DNA of 64,000 nt from Fusicatenibacter saccharivorans (GCF_027667425.1 NZ_JAQEGR010000002.1:239221-303220), one strand, 5' to 3'; shown: positions 24,656-32,677, counted from the first letter of the stretch. The notes: a model not told the origin generated them from the letters alone. Translations and numbers: made by a program.

Positions 24656-25537
24656 ATGCGTTTTGTAATTGTGACCGGCATGTCCGGTGCGGGAAAAAGT
24701 ACAGCGTTGAAAATGCTGGAGGACGCGGAATATTTCTGCGTCGATAACCTTCCGATCCCGCTGGTTGAAAAATTTGCACAGCTTACCGCCGACGGTACTT
24801 CCGGAGAAATCCAGAAAGTGGCAGTCGGAATCGATATCCGAAGCGGCCAGGCGCTCCCGGACCTGCAGAATGTTCTGGAGTGGATGAGCATCAACGGAAT
24901 CTGCTATGAGATCCTGTTTCTGGACGCGTCCGATGACGTGCTGGTCAAACGATACAAAGAGACGAGAAGAACGCACCCGCTGGCAGGCCTTGGACGGGTG
25001 GATGAGGGAATTAGAAAAGAGCGCAAAGCACTTGAGTTCCTGAAAAAAGATGCGGACTACATTCTCGATACGAGCCAGCTTCTCACAAGAGAGCTGAAAG
25101 CGGAGCTCGATAAGATTTTCGTGCAGGATCAGAAATTCAAAAATCTGATGATTACCGTGCTCTCATTTGGATTCAAATACGGAATCCCGGCGGATTCGGA
25201 CCTTGTTTTCGATGTGCGGTTCCTGCCGAATCCCTACTACGTAGAAGGCATGCGCCCGCTCTCCGGCAACGATGCTCCGGTGCGGGATTATGTGATGGGA
25301 TTTGAGACAGCGCAGGTGTTTGCGGAAAAATTAGAGGATATGATCCGTTTTCTGATTCCGAATTATATTTCCGAGGGCAAGCATCAGCTCATTATCAGCA
25401 TCGGCTGTACCGGTGGAAAACACCGTTCCGTAACCCTTGCCAACGAGCTGTACCGGCGTCTTTCCAACGCGAAGGACTATGGAATCCGGATTGAGCACCG
25501 GGATCTGGAAAAAGACGCCATCCGAAAAGGAATTTAG
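24656..25537 (+). CDS. rapZ: RNase adapter / nucleotide-binding protein RapZ (YvcJ)
   Basis: A 293-residue P-loop protein. Walker A GMSGAGKST is at residues 8-16, FCVDNLP near 30 is family-typical, and the C-terminal domain has SFGFKYGIP, DVRFLPNPYY and the GCTGGKHRSV segment. In E. coli RapZ senses glucosamine-6-phosphate and guides RNase E; the Firmicute homolog YvcJ binds and hydrolyses GTP and its role is less clear. It lies between murB and whiA. yvcK, which often separates rapZ and whiA in Bacilli, is missing. Confidence 0.93.
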   Translation: MRFVIVTGMSGAGKSTALKMLEDAEYFCVDNLPIPLVEKFAQLTADGTSGEIQKVAVGIDIRSGQALPDLQNVLEWMSINGICYEILFLDASDDVLVKRYKETRRTHPLAGLGRVDEGIRKERKALEFLKKDADYILDTSQLLTRELKAELDKIFVQDQKFKNLMITVLSFGFKYGIPADSDLVFDVRFLPNPYYVEGMRPLSGNDAPVRDYVMGFETAQVFAEKLEDMIRFLIPNYISEGKHQLIISIGCTGGKHRSVTLANELYRRLSNAKDYGIRIEHRDLEKDAIRKGI

Positions 25538-25547
25538 AGGTGGAAGG

Positions 25548-26486
25548 ATGTCATTCTCAAGCGAGGTAAAAGAGGAATTATCGAGACATCTTCCGACGGC
25601 ACGCCACTGCCAGATTGCGGAAACAGCGGCGATCCTGTCACTCTGCGGACAGATTTCCGAGAAGGACGGGACGATACGGATTCAGACAGAGAATGCGTAT
25701 GTGGCAAGAAAGTACTTTACTTTATTGAAAAAAACATTTAATATAGAGGCAGAGCTTGCAGTTAAGCTGAATCAGAAGGAAAATACGTATCTGATCCGCG
25801 CAAATGACAGGGAAGAAACCTGTCAGATTCTGCAGGCAGTGAAGTTACACGAGACAGACCGGCAGTTAACAATGCCGATTCCGGCTGTTGTGGTACAGCG
25901 TCAGTGCTGCAAACGGGCATTTCTGCGGGGCGCATTTTTAGCGTCCGGTTCTATCAGCGATCCCAACCGGTTTTACCATCTCGAAATTGTCTGCCCCGAT
26001 GCGCCGAGAGCAGAACAGGTGCAGGAACTTCTGAAAAGCTTTGGAATTGATGCACGGATCGTTCTCCGGAAAAACCACCATGTGGTTTATATGAAAGAAG
26101 GCGCACAGATTGTGGAGATGCTTGGCATCATGGAAGCCAACATCGCACTTATGAATCTGGAAAACGTGCGGATCTTAAAAGAAATGCGCGGCAGTGTCAA
26201 CCGAAAGGTGAACTGTGAAACTGCCAACATCAACAAAACGGTCAGCGCGGCGATCCGCCAGATCGAAGATATCCGGTATATCGAAGAAACCACAGGCTTT
26301 TCTTCTCTGCCGGAACCGCTGGAGCAGATGGCAAGGCTCCGCTTACAATACCCGGAAGCATCGCTTCTGGAACTGGGCAAGATGTTAACGCCGGTTGTTG
26401 GTAAATCCGGAGTTAATCATAGATTAAGGAAACTAAAAGAGATTGCAGAAGATTTGCGAAGGAAACAAGGAGGAGAAGTATTATGA
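25548..26486 (+). CDS. whiA: DNA-binding protein WhiA
   Basis: A 312-residue protein with an N-terminal LAGLIDADG-homing-endonuclease-like fold, here without nuclease residues (GAFLASGSISDPNRFYHLE, about 125-143), and a C-terminal HTH (LLELGKML-P-VGKSGVNHRLRKL). It affects cell division and chromosome segregation in Firmicutes and sporulation in actinobacteria. The ATG at 25548 is chosen with GTGGAAGG upstream; the longer reading from 25437 overlaps rapZ. Its stop overlaps the start of the Crh-like gene (ATGA), implying coupling. Confidence 0.95.
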   Translation: MSFSSEVKEELSRHLPTARHCQIAETAAILSLCGQISEKDGTIRIQTENAYVARKYFTLLKKTFNIEAELAVKLNQKENTYLIRANDREETCQILQAVKLHETDRQLTMPIPAVVVQRQCCKRAFLRGAFLASGSISDPNRFYHLEIVCPDAPRAEQVQELLKSFGIDARIVLRKNHHVVYMKEGAQIVEMLGIMEANIALMNLENVRILKEMRGSVNRKVNCETANINKTVSAAIRQIEDIRYIEETTGFSSLPEPLEQMARLRLQYPEASLLELGKMLTPVVGKSGVNHRLRKLKEIAEDLRRKQGGEVL

Positions 26487-26746
26487 TTAAGAAACCAATC
26501 ACAATTCGTCTTTCAAGCGGCCTGGAGGCGAGACCAGTTGCCATGCTGGTACAGGTAGCGAGCCAGTACGAAAGTGAAATCTACGTCGAGAGCGGCAGAA
26601 AAAAAGTAAATGCGAAGAGCATTATGGGTATGATGACACTTGGTCTGGACAATGGCGAGGAAGTTACCGTGACCGCAAACGGAAAAGACGAGAGCGAAGC
26701 CATGGACGGCGTTGAAAAATATTTAAGCAGTCCTTTTGCTGAATAA
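26483..26746 (+). CDS. Crh-like HPr paralog (Glu15, Ser46)
   Basis: An 87-residue HPr-fold protein. The HPr active-site histidine is replaced: the motif reads SGLEARPVAM with Glu exactly at position 15. Ser46 is kept in VNAKSIMG. In Bacillus, Crh has Gln15 and Ser46 and lies directly after whiA (yvcL), the same position as here. This protein should therefore be phosphorylated by HPr kinase at Ser46 and serve catabolite control, but not sugar transport through the PTS. Glu in place of Gln might mimic a phosphorylated residue; that is speculation. It ends before a strong terminator. Confidence 0.85.
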   Translation: MIKKPITIRLSSGLEARPVAMLVQVASQYESEIYVESGRKKVNAKSIMGMMTLGLDNGEEVTVTANGKDESEAMDGVEKYLSSPFAE

Positions 26747-26773
26747 TCTTACTGCACTTATAGCATGAACATA

Positions 26774-26817
26774 GAGCAAAACGGCATGTCAGAAAATTTT
26801 GACATGCCGTTTTGCTA
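26774..26817. terminator. Bidirectional terminator after the murB-crh-like unit
   Basis: agcaaaacggcatgtca / tgacatgccgttttgct, a perfect 17 bp stem with a short A/T loop, between convergent genes, then a T-rich flank. Confidence 0.85.
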
Positions 26818-26845
26818 TGCTTTTTTATGTGAAATCAGACGAAAA

Positions 26846-27601
26846 TCAGACCACGTTCTTCGCGCGGAACCAGTAGGTATAGAAATAGGAAAAACCGAGC
26901 GATTCATACAGTGTGATCGCAGGCGTGTTTCCCTCGACAACCTGAAGATATGCTTTCGTTGCACCGAGCCGGATTCCCTCGGAGAGGATTGTGCGGCAGA
27001 TCGAGGAAGCGTAGTGGCGGTGGCGGTACGCAGGATGCACATGGATGGCATAGACACCGACGTAATCGCGGTCGCGGATGCCAAGGCCGGTGGCAACGAT
27101 CGTTCCGGTTTCATCCTGGATGGAGGTACAGATGGTTTCTTTTGGAATAGCGCGGTACATCGAAGGAACGACCATGCGGTGCATCACGTTCGTCGTGCTC
27201 TTTAAAGCAAAGAGGCTGTCAATCCATTTCGGCGGGATAAAGCTGCTGACGGTCACGGCAACGGCAGGATCCTTTTTGGCAAAGTTCGCCAGATCCATTG
27301 TCATGACGTGCGTCGTGTGCTGGACTACATAGCCGCGGTCGGCGAGCATTGCATCAAAGCCGGGATTGACAAGCGGACTGATCTTGAAAATTGCCGGTGT
27401 ACCCCAGCGACGGTAGATCTCCTCACAGTACTGCACTTTTTCCTCCACCGGAATCGTGGACGGCCCGATCTGCTCGACGCTGTTGGTCCGGTGTGTATAA
27501 AAATAAGAAAAACGAAGAATCCATCCGTCGTACAGCTCGATCTGGTGAGACGGCCATGCGTTCAGGGAAAGATCTTCGATGGTTTTGATCAGTGTATTCA
27601 T
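26846..27601 (-). CDS. GNAT-family N-acetyltransferase
   Basis: A 251-residue protein. The C-terminal ~130 residues are a GNAT fold: GTIVATGLGIRDRDYVGVYAIHV is strand beta4, YRHRHYASSICRTIL is the acetyl-CoA loop and helix (a degenerate Q/R-x-x-G-x-G/A), and AITLYESLGFSYFYTYWFR is the C-terminal hallmark. The N-terminal part begins LSLNAWPSHQIELYDGWILRFS, common to a clostridial subgroup. The substrate is unknown. It has its own promoter on the minus strand and converges on the Crh-like unit. Confidence 0.85.
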   Translation of the reverse strand: MNTLIKTIEDLSLNAWPSHQIELYDGWILRFSYFYTHRTNSVEQIGPSTIPVEEKVQYCEEIYRRWGTPAIFKISPLVNPGFDAMLADRGYVVQHTTHVMTMDLANFAKKDPAVAVTVSSFIPPKWIDSLFALKSTTNVMHRMVVPSMYRAIPKETICTSIQDETGTIVATGLGIRDRDYVGVYAIHVHPAYRHRHYASSICRTILSEGIRLGATKAYLQVVEGNTPAITLYESLGFSYFYTYWFRAKNVV

Positions 27602-27632
27602 ATGAAAGTATTCCCCCTTTGGTTATGCATAT

Positions 27633-27661
27633 AGTATAGAAGAAACAGGACAGATCTTCAA
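27633..27661 (-). promoter_or_regulatory. Promoter for the GNAT gene (minus strand)
   Basis: On the minus strand: TTGAAG (27661-27656), a 17 nt spacer and TATACT (27638-27633). Confidence 0.6.
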
Positions 27662-27723
27662 GAAAAAATCGAAAAATTCGACACGCGGAACCGGGCGGCC
27701 GGGACACGATGCGTAACGTTTTC

Positions 27724-27752
27724 TTGCATAATCGAAGAAAAGGGGTTATAAT
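27724..27752 (+). promoter_or_regulatory. Promoter for the acidic membrane protein
   Basis: TTGCAT (27724-27729), a 17 nt spacer and TATAAT (27747-27752), 36 nt before the start codon. Confidence 0.8.
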
Positions 27753-27788
27753 AGGGGGCAAAGACTGAGAATACAAGGAGAATTGAAT

Positions 27789-28847
27789 ATGTCAAAATTA
27801 CTGAAGGTAATTGTGAATACGCTGCTTCTGCTTGCAATCCTGTCAGCAGGCGCACTGGTGATTCCGCCGTTTGCCGGCATCACGACACTTGTCTCAGACG
27901 GGATGGGAAATACCAACATTTCCCGCGGCGCTGTTACGTACGCAAAGAAGACAGATACGTCATCGGTTGCGACGGGAGACAAAATCCTGGTTGATGACAA
28001 TTCCGGAAAGTATATCTATACGATACAGTCCCTCGACATCGCTGCCGGAACCGCATCCGTAAAAAATGTGATCAGTGGAGACACAACGGAAATTACCGTG
28101 AGAGCAACCGTGAGCAAAGTGATCATCACGATTCCGGTGATCGGCTTTCTGTCGATGGCGGCGCAGAGCAGAGAGGGAATCATGATCATCGGACTTGCCA
28201 TTCTGTTTCTGGTCATTCTGTTCATCCTTTCCGAGGTATGGAAACGTGATGAAGAAGAGGATGAGGAAGAAGAGGAAGAAGACGAAGACGAGGACGATGA
28301 GAAAGCGTCCGAAGAGCTTCGCAGCAGAAAGAAAGCTGCTCTGGAAGAAAAAAAGAAACGGGAAGAACAGGAAATGATCGAACAGTTGAGAGCAGCCGAC
28401 CAGAAAACGGCAGAAGAAGAGAAACAGGACGAATTTGAAATTCCGGATCTGGAAGAAGAAGAAACGGAGCAGGTGTCCTTTAATACCGTCGATCTGCAGA
28501 ACCTTGTAAGAGGAGAAGAAACCGAAGAAATTCCGGAAGCCGTGGAAGAAACGGAAATCGTCGAAGAAGCTGCCGCAGAAGAAACAGCGGAAGAAGTGAC
28601 AGAAGAAACCGAAGAAACGGAATCAGCAGAGCCGGAAACTGTGGAAGAAATCGAAGAGTTTGAAGAAACCATCGAAGAGCCGGAAGAAGAGCCGGAACCG
28701 GAATCGTCCGAACCGATCGAACTTGCCATGCCGGTTTACACGGCGGAAGAACTCCTCCAGAAGGCCCACGCAGCCGGAGATGACCCGAAAGTCATTGAAG
28801 ATCCTGCAACCGGCATCACAATCTTAGATTATTCCGACATTCTGTAA
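27789..28847 (+). CDS. Two-pass membrane protein with degenerate signal-peptidase-like ectodomain and long acidic tail
   Basis: A 352-residue protein. The first membrane segment is at about residues 5-27, followed by an extracytoplasmic domain of ~90 residues (GDKILVDDNSGKYIYTIQSLDI), a second membrane segment (about 130-153), and a cytoplasmic tail of ~200 residues that is extremely rich in Glu with runs such as EEDEEEEEEDEDEDDE. The layout resembles SipW-type signal peptidases (N-terminal helix, small ectodomain, C-terminal helix), but the expected Ser-Met catalytic motif is absent. The tail ends in an ordered-looking segment (PVYTAEELLQKAHAAG). The ATG at 27789 has AAGGAG upstream; a TTG at 27783 is too close to the site. 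Function unknown. Confidence 0.7.
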   Translation: MSKLLKVIVNTLLLLAILSAGALVIPPFAGITTLVSDGMGNTNISRGAVTYAKKTDTSSVATGDKILVDDNSGKYIYTIQSLDIAAGTASVKNVISGDTTEITVRATVSKVIITIPVIGFLSMAAQSREGIMIIGLAILFLVILFILSEVWKRDEEEDEEEEEEDEDEDDEKASEELRSRKKAALEEKKKREEQEMIEQLRAADQKTAEEEKQDEFEIPDLEEEETEQVSFNTVDLQNLVRGEETEEIPEAVEETEIVEEAAAEETAEEVTEETEETESAEPETVEEIEEFEETIEEPEEEPEPESSEPIELAMPVYTAEELLQKAHAAGDDPKVIEDPATGITILDYSDIL

Positions 28848-28981
28848 CTATTCAGAGCCATGCGAACGAAAAGAACGCGAATCATGCTTGCATGAATGGA
28901 CGTTCTTTTCTTTTTGTTCATATGGCAAGAAGCCACATCGAGATGCATCGCAGCGGAATCGAGATGGGGCTCTGAATAGTT
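28846..28981. repeat. 136 bp inverted-repeat element with nested terminator hairpin
   Basis: Perfect 14 bp terminal arms (aactattcagagcc at 28846-28859 and its complement at 28968-28981) flank a nested hairpin (aaaagaacg/cgttctttt) whose right arm runs into a T-rich tract. The left arm overlaps the stop codon of the acidic protein gene. The inner part also holds a tcatgc/gcatga hairpin and a direct repeat atcgagatg. It could be a compound terminator or a MITE-like insertion. Confidence 0.6.
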
Positions 28982-29088
28982 GGAAAACGTCAAAAAAGAG
29001 AGAGATATAGGAAAAGTGCACAACACGGCACCCCTGTATTTCTCTTTTTGCATAAAAACGGATAAATCGAAAAAAATAAAAAAAAACC

Positions 29089-29117
29089 TTGATTTTTCGC
29101 GTGCTTTCTTGTATACT
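29089..29117 (+). promoter_or_regulatory. Promoter for the S10-spc ribosomal protein operon
   Basis: TTGATT (29089-29094), a 17 nt spacer and TATACT (29112-29117), in an A-rich region; a ~235 nt leader follows before rpsJ. Confidence 0.8.
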
Positions 29118-29345
29118 AACAACTGTTGTGACATTGATAGCGTTGAAGCGCGAGGTTGCCGCTGAGAAACAGCGGGTTTTCCGTGGAGCGAATGTCAAGT
29201 TAAAGAAACTGGCGACAAGTCACTGTACCCACAATTAAGTCCACCTGTAAGAGTGGAAACGACCGTGTGCAAACATCAGGACACACACGGGTAAGTGTAC
29301 AGTCACCGCTTGTCGTACTCGTAAAAGTGCGAAAAGGAGGCGACT
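29118..29345 (+). ncRNA. Structured leader of the S10 operon
   Basis: A hairpin ccgctg/cagcgg near 29158-29175 is followed by a long-range domain: cgacaag (29213-29219) pairs with cttgtcg (29309-29315), and actgtac (29222-29228) with gtacagt (29297-29303). Inside are hairpins ccac/gtgg (29241-29256) and cgtgtg/cacacg (29264-29289). Leaders of this kind usually serve autoregulation by a ribosomal protein; in other bacteria L4 controls the S10 operon. The ligand here is unknown. No terminator with a T-tract is seen, so control may be at translation or by a pause. Confidence 0.6.
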
Positions 29346-29351
29346 TTTTTT

Positions 29352-29669
29352 ATGGCAAGTCAAGTAATGAGAATTACACTGAAAGCGTATGATCATCAGT
29401 TAGTAGATGCATCTGCACAGAAAATTATCGAAACTGTAAAGAAGAACGGAGCAACGGTGAGCGGACCAGTACCGCTTCCAACGAAGAAAGAGGTAGTAAC
29501 TATCCTTCGTGCCGTTCATAAGTACAAAGATTCCCGTGAACAGTTCGAGCAGAGAACCCACAAGAGACTGATTGATATCATCGCACCTACCCAGAAAACA
29601 GTGGATGCATTATCAAGACTGGAAATGCCGGCTGGTGTTTACATCGACATCAAGATGAAAAACAAATAA
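29352..29669 (+). CDS. rpsJ: 30S ribosomal protein S10
   Basis: A 105-residue S10 with the family block PLPTKKEVVTILRAVHKYKDSR and the THKRLIDI segment. It is a 30S head protein and, as NusE, a partner of NusB in transcription antitermination. First gene of the S10-spc operon. The start is preceded by AAAAGGAGG. A 193 nt structured gap separates it from rplC, unlike the tight spacing further down. Confidence 0.98.
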   Translation: MASQVMRITLKAYDHQLVDASAQKIIETVKKNGATVSGPVPLPTKKEVVTILRAVHKYKDSREQFEQRTHKRLIDIIAPTQKTVDALSRLEMPAGVYIDIKMKNK

Positions 29670-29862
29670 GATCAGCTGCAAAAAGTCCGGGATCAGCCCC
29701 CGGCCATCAATTAAGTAAGCAATAGATGATATAGAAGCAACACTCATTCGAAGGAATCAACATCCCTAAGGGTCATAGTGTTCCACTTATATCAACTGTT
29801 CGCTAGAATGAACTTCTTTATAATAGGAAGTTCCGCTGTAGATAAAACAGGAGGTAAAAGGA
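29670..29862 (+). promoter_or_regulatory. Structured spacer between rpsJ and rplC
   Basis: A 193 nt gap with several dyads: ccggg/cccgg (29687-29704), and a two-part stem tgatata (29727-29733)/tatatca (29788-29794) with aacact (29739-29744)/agtgtt (29777-29782). Short inner hairpins and then gttc/gaac and aacttc/ggaagtt stems follow before the rplC site. A ttataat sequence near 29819 could act as a -10 box but has no good -35. Its role is unknown; it may be a processing or autoregulatory site. Confidence 0.5.
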
Positions 29863-30498
29863 ATGAAGAAAGCAATTTTAGCTACAAAAGTCGGAATGAC
29901 TCAGATCTTCGACGAAAACGGTGTTTTAGTACCGGTAACTGTATTGCAGGCAGGTCCGTGTGTTGTAACACAGGTGAAAACCGCAGACAACGACGGGTAC
30001 AGTGCAATTCAGGTAGGCTTCGGCGAGAAGAAAGAAAACCGTGTGAACAAACCGATGAAAGGCCAGTTCGCAAAAGCAGGTGTTTCCTGCAAGAGATATC
30101 TGAAAGAGTTCAGATTTGAAGATGCCGAAACCTATACATTAGGACAGGAAATCAAGGCCGATATCTTTGGCGCAGGCGACAAAATCGACGCTACTGCAAC
30201 AAGCAAAGGTAAAGGATTCCAGGGTGCCATCAAGAGACATGGTCAGTCCAGAGGACCTATGGCTCATGGTTCCAAATATCATCGTCACGCAGGTTCCAAT
30301 GGTGCTTGCTCCGATCCGAGTAAGGTATTCAAAGGAAAAAGAATGCCAGGACAGATGGGTGGAAAGAAAATCACCGTACAGAACCTGGAAATCGTAAAAG
30401 TTGACGTAGAGAACAATTTACTGTTAGTCAAAGGTGCTGTACCAGGACCGAAGAAATCCATGGTTACCATCAAAGAGACAGTAAAATGCGGTAAATAA
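29863..30498 (+). CDS. rplC: 50S ribosomal protein L3
   Basis: A 211-residue L3, an early-assembly 23S rRNA binding protein whose central extension approaches the peptidyl transferase centre. It starts MKKAILATKVGMTQIFDENG and has KGKGFQGAIKRH, RGPMAHGSKYHR and GKRMPGQMGG. Strong CAGGAGG site. First of the densely packed part of the operon. Confidence 0.98.
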   Translation: MKKAILATKVGMTQIFDENGVLVPVTVLQAGPCVVTQVKTADNDGYSAIQVGFGEKKENRVNKPMKGQFAKAGVSCKRYLKEFRFEDAETYTLGQEIKADIFGAGDKIDATATSKGKGFQGAIKRHGQSRGPMAHGSKYHRHAGSNGACSDPSKVFKGKRMPGQMGGKKITVQNLEIVKVDVENNLLLVKGAVPGPKKSMVTIKETVKCGK

Positions 30499-30524
30499 GT
30501 TCGTTGAAAGGAGGAACACACGTA

Positions 30525-31145
30525 ATGGCTAACGTATCTGTATTAAATATGGAAGGCAAAGAAGTTGGCAGCATGGAGCTTAATGATGCAGTGTTCGGTG
30601 TAGAAATCAACGAGCATCTGGTACATCAGGCTGTAGTGCTTCAGCTTGCAAATAATCGTCAGGGAACTCAGAAAGCTAAAACCCGTTCCGAAGTAAGCGG
30701 TGGCGGAAGAAAACCGTGGAGACAGAAAGGAACAGGTCACGCAAGACAGGGTTCAACAAGAGCTCCTCAGTGGACAGGCGGCGGAGTTGTATTCGCTCCA
30801 GTACCAAGAGATTACTCTTTCAAAATGAACAAGAAAGAGAAAAGAGCTGCATTAAAATCCGTTCTGACAAGCAAAGTTCAGGAGAACAAATTCATCGTTC
30901 TTGATGAGCTGAAACTTGCAGAGGTTAAAACAAAAGAGATGAAGAAAGTGCTTGATAACCTCAAAGTAAACAACGCACTGGTAATCATCGGAGATGACAG
31001 CGAAAACGTAGCACTTTCCGCAAGAAATATTGCCGGCGTTCAGACTGCATCTGTTAATACCATCAATGTATTCGACATGCTGAAATACAACACCATCATC
31101 GCAACCAAGAGCAGTGTTGCATCTATCGAGGAGGTGTACGCATAA
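30525..31145 (+). CDS. rplD: 50S ribosomal protein L4
   Basis: A 206-residue L4 with the tunnel-reaching loop GGGRKPWRQKGTGHARQGS and the C-terminal Rossmann-like part. In enterobacteria it is the repressor of the S10 operon; here that is only a possibility. The ATG at 30525 with GAAAGGAGG upstream is preferred over 30504. Its stop overlaps the rplW start by one base. Confidence 0.98.
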   Translation: MANVSVLNMEGKEVGSMELNDAVFGVEINEHLVHQAVVLQLANNRQGTQKAKTRSEVSGGGRKPWRQKGTGHARQGSTRAPQWTGGGVVFAPVPRDYSFKMNKKEKRAALKSVLTSKVQENKFIVLDELKLAEVKTKEMKKVLDNLKVNNALVIIGDDSENVALSARNIAGVQTASVNTINVFDMLKYNTIIATKSSVASIEEVYA

Positions 31146-31444
31146 TGGCAGATATCAGATATTACGACGTAATCCTGAAACCAATCGTAACTGAGAAGAG
31201 CATGAACGCTATGGGCGAGAAGAAATACACATTTATGGTTCACCCGGAAGCAAACAAATCTCAGATTAAAGAAGCAGTTGAGAAAATGTTCGAAGGAACA
31301 AAAGTAAAAAGCGTAAACACCATGAACATGGACGGAAAGAACAAACGTCGTGGAATGGTAGTTGGAAAAACTGCAAAGAGCAAGAAAGCAATCGTTGCTC
31401 TGACCGAGGACAGCAAAGACATCGAAATCTTCGAAGGACTTTAA
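31145..31444 (+). CDS. rplW: 50S ribosomal protein L23
   Basis: A 99-residue L23, located at the exit of the ribosomal tunnel where trigger factor and SRP dock. It begins MADIRYYDVILKPIVTEKSM and keeps KYTFMVHPEANKSQIKEAVEKMF and NTMNMDGKNKRRG. Coupled to rplD by a TAATG overlap. Confidence 0.98.
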   Translation: MADIRYYDVILKPIVTEKSMNAMGEKKYTFMVHPEANKSQIKEAVEKMFEGTKVKSVNTMNMDGKNKRRGMVVGKTAKSKKAIVALTEDSKDIEIFEGL

Positions 31445-31505
31445 TTAGCAGCTGTTCGAAATATGCACACATAAGTGCGATACGAAATGAAAGGAGAACA
31501 AAGTA

Positions 31506-32351
31506 ATGGGAATCAAAAGCTTTAACCCATATACACCTTCCAGAAGACACATGACCTCCTCTGATTTCAACGAAATCACGAAGAGCACACCGGAGAAATC
31601 TCTGGTAGTGTCCCTGAAGAAAAACGCTGGTCGTAACAACCAGGGTAAAATCACTGTAAGACACCGCGGAGGCGGAAGCAGAAGAAAATACAGAATCATC
31701 GACTTCAAGAGAAGAAAAGATGATGTTCCGGCAATCGTTAAATCGATCGAGTACGATCCGAACAGAACAGCAAACATCGCTCTGATCTGCTATGCAGACG
31801 GCGAGAAAGCATACATCCTGGCTCCGGAAGGACTGAAAGTTGGCATGAAGGTTATGAGCGGCGCTGCTGCCGAGGTAAGACCTGGAAACTGCCTGCCGCT
31901 GTCCGAGATTCCGGTTGGTACCATGGTTCACAACGTAGAGCTTCATGCAGGCAAAGGCGGACAGCTTGTTCGTGCAGCTGGTAATGGCGCTCAGCTGATG
32001 GCTAAAGAAGGTAAATACGCAACCCTTCGTCTTCCGTCTGGAGAGATGAGAATGGTTCCGATCAACTGCCGTGCATCCATCGGTGTTGTTGGAAATGGCG
32101 AGCACAGCCTGATCAACATTGGTAAAGCAGGACGGAAACGTAACATGGGTATCCGCCCGACTGTACGTGGTTCTGTCATGAACCCGAATGACCATCCACA
32201 TGGTGGTGGAGAAGGAAAGACCGGTATCGGACGTCCGGGCCCGTCTACTCCTTGGGGAAAACCGGCTCTTGGCCTGAAGACCAGAGCAAAGAACAAGCAG
32301 TCTAACAAGTACATCGTAAGAAGACGCGATGGAAAAGCTTTATCGAAATAA
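31506..32351 (+). CDS. rplB: 50S ribosomal protein L2
   Basis: An L2 of 281 residues, near the peptidyl transferase centre. It has GRNNQGKITVRHRGGGSRRK, and the highly conserved MNPNDHPHGGGEG with its essential histidine in the C-terminal third. A 61 nt gap to rplW carries an AAAGGAG site. Confidence 0.98.
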   Translation: MGIKSFNPYTPSRRHMTSSDFNEITKSTPEKSLVVSLKKNAGRNNQGKITVRHRGGGSRRKYRIIDFKRRKDDVPAIVKSIEYDPNRTANIALICYADGEKAYILAPEGLKVGMKVMSGAAAEVRPGNCLPLSEIPVGTMVHNVELHAGKGGQLVRAAGNGAQLMAKEGKYATLRLPSGEMRMVPINCRASIGVVGNGEHSLINIGKAGRKRNMGIRPTVRGSVMNPNDHPHGGGEGKTGIGRPGPSTPWGKPALGLKTRAKNKQSNKYIVRRRDGKALSK

Positions 32352-32362
32352 GGAGGTAAACG

Positions 32363-32644
32363 ATGTCTCGTTCATTAAAAAAAGGACCATTTGCAGATGA
32401 AAGCCTGTTAAAGAAAGTTGACGCTGCAAACGCTTCAGGAGATAAAACAGTCATTAAAACCTGGTCACGTCGTTCTACAATCTTCCCGTCATTCGTTGGA
32501 CACACAATCGCTGTTCATGACGGAAGAAAACATGTGCCGGTATACGTTACAGAGGATATGGTTGGACACAAACTCGGTGAGTTCGTAGCAACCAGAACCT
32601 ACAGAGGTCACGGCAAGGACGAGAAGAAATCCGGCGTCCGCTAA
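32363..32644 (+). CDS. rpsS: 30S ribosomal protein S19
   Basis: A 93-residue S19 of the 30S head, with MSRSLKKGPFADESLLKKV, TWSRRSTIFPSFVGHTIAVHDG and GHKLGEF--TRTYRGH. Starts 11 nt after rplB with AAGGAGG. Confidence 0.98.
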   Translation: MSRSLKKGPFADESLLKKVDAANASGDKTVIKTWSRRSTIFPSFVGHTIAVHDGRKHVPVYVTEDMVGHKLGEFVATRTYRGHGKDEKKSGVR

Positions 32645-32677
32645 GTAGAATGATTTGAGAGAGGAGGTTTTTTAGCA

